Positions 62,801 to 64,000 of a stretch of DNA of 64,000 nt are shown here, piece after piece. The notes below the pieces were generated by a model, which worked only from the letters and a program-made list of their open reading frames with translations, made no database searches and was not told where the DNA came from. Each line of letters opens with the position of its first letter. Within the stretch, counting starts at the first letter, position 1. The position numbers were made by a program, and so were the translations under genes. This DNA is from Stercorarius parasiticus (Eukaryota > Chordata > Aves > Charadriiformes > Stercorariidae), in contig VWZL01002221.1 in the NCBI GenBank assembly GCA_013396915.1, positions 232,457 through 296,456 of the forward strand, given 5' to 3'.

Positions 62801-64000
62801 CATACTCAAATATCTCAGAGCAGGGCCTCTCTTTTAAGTGTAAAATGTCTGTTTCCACTTAGCTCTACAATTCCATTAGAGCAGGAAAATAAATCTGAAA
62901 GCGGTCTTAAGATGGCTACAGATTCCACAAATAGTTAATAGAATTGGTTTTGGTTTTTGTTTTTTTTTTTAAACTGGTGTGTGTGAACAAGGGCTACCAC
63001 TGCTTAAAGCACTGATAGTCCTGAAGATTAGAATGAAATGCAGGGAAAGGCTGTTAATTATACGATCTGGTACAAGTTGCTGAAGCAGAGTTAGCAGCAC
63101 ACCTCTAAAAGGAGAAATAGTATATTTGTCATAGAATACTTTGATAAAGTCTGATTTACATTTGAAAGCTAGCTGAGTACTGCCAGAAGGATTATTTTAT
63201 GCAAGAAAGAATCAACAAGAATGACATTAGAAGTATTAGAATTTTAAGCCATACAGAAAGAGTCATATCAGAGGAGGAATTACTTTTAACATAATTATTT
63301 TAATTTCTTTCTAAACCTACTCCAGCCACTGACTTGCTATTGTTGTGCAGCTATGTTTATTTTTTAACTCAAATTACTAGTCTGTCCACAAGTAAAAAAA
63401 CCTTATTTTCACTGTGAGGTGAACAGGTTATTTTCTGGGGCTCATTATATTTTTTTTAATCATTAACTTACCCTCATATGTTGATGATATTTGTGAGAAG
63501 AGCTGTGGAAGTGATAATCATGTATGACTCATATTTCTTCCCTTTATTGGCAGGTTATGTTGTGATGCGGTGTGTTGTGCTATTAAGCTCACTGGGTAAT
63601 AGGCAGGGCACAAGCAGAGAGGGGGAAGATACTCATGGCTCAAAGAAGGATCACAAGAGCAGAGAACGAGAGGACTAAGAAGAGCAGGTAGAAGACAGGC
63701 AGCCATGATACAAAAGGAGCAAAAGCAAAAAAGATAGTTTTTATTTTTAGGTACTCCATAATGTTTAGTGCAACTCAGAAATCCACTGAGAGTTGCTGGC
63801 TTGAAAGTGAACTCAAGGAAAGAATCCACCCTGAAAGACTGCTGGAGAGGAGATATCTGTTTCCATACCTCTGACTTCTATTCTACCTTACCAGATACTC
63901 TCTGTTTTCTCCATCTAAATTAATTAATTTTGAAGATAAAGTTCCAATAAAACACAGCTTTTAAAATTTAAAGAAATTGTGTATTTTGGTATATCCTGTT
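59898..64000. other. non-coding sequence, nothing recognised
   Basis: AT-rich, with poly-T and poly-A runs around 60445-60475. A plus-strand frame at 60185-60592 (135 codons) runs into that homopolymer region and shows no domain. A purine-rich patch lies at 63600-63730. No repeat family or gene is recognised. Confidence 0.5.

Noticed and set aside
1..64000. Bacterial-type genes, CRISPR arrays, tRNA or rRNA genes, or a novel defence or enzymatic system
   Set aside because: Nothing of this kind is visible. The window is vertebrate (avian) repeat-rich, gene-poor DNA.

Overview
This window looks like bird nuclear DNA, most likely from a neoavian species. Three things support this. It carries many CR1 (chicken repeat 1) LINE fragments whose 3' ends finish in the diagnostic ATTCTATG-type 8-mer. 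It carries LTR pieces of types I associate with bird genomes. It is AT-rich, with no operons and no bacterial-type genes. I find no intact protein-coding gene, no tRNA or rRNA gene and no CRISPR array. Almost every open reading frame is short, lies inside a repeat, runs through an assembly gap, or is antisense to a CR1 element.

Layout. 1-471: minus-strand CR1 reverse transcriptase fragment running off the left edge, followed by an LTR-like piece (601-719). 1.68-2.32 kb and 5.62-5.92 kb: plus-strand CR1 3' ends. 12.74-12.95 kb: small minus-strand LTR. 16.2-17.8 kb: an old plus-strand CR1 that seems to be split by a younger minus-strand CR1. 25.88-26.04 kb: CR1 tail. 28.28-29.1 kb: plus-strand LTR and leader of an endogenous retrovirus-like element. 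29.98-31.16 kb: minus-strand CR1 containing a 498-N gap and with its pieces out of order. 32.92-33.30 kb: CR1. 37.28-38.01 kb: LTR fragment next to an old CR1. 42.25-42.89 kb: LTR-like sequence around a 313-N gap. 51.0 kb: CR1 tail. 58.7 kb: TA microsatellite with a 34-N gap. 59.1-59.9 kb: minus-strand LTR. The remaining sequence is AT-rich non-coding DNA in which I recognise nothing specific.

The most interesting region is 39.0-46.4 kb on the minus strand. Here protein-like reading frames follow one another in the same direction but are broken by stops and frameshifts. They start at a textbook splice acceptor (exon base 46392) and continue down to about 39.0 kb, interrupted by the LTR-like insertion at 42.25-42.89 kb. 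I read this as the relic of a large protein-coding gene, probably a very large exon. I cannot name the family from sequence alone. I saw no novel enzymatic or defence system.
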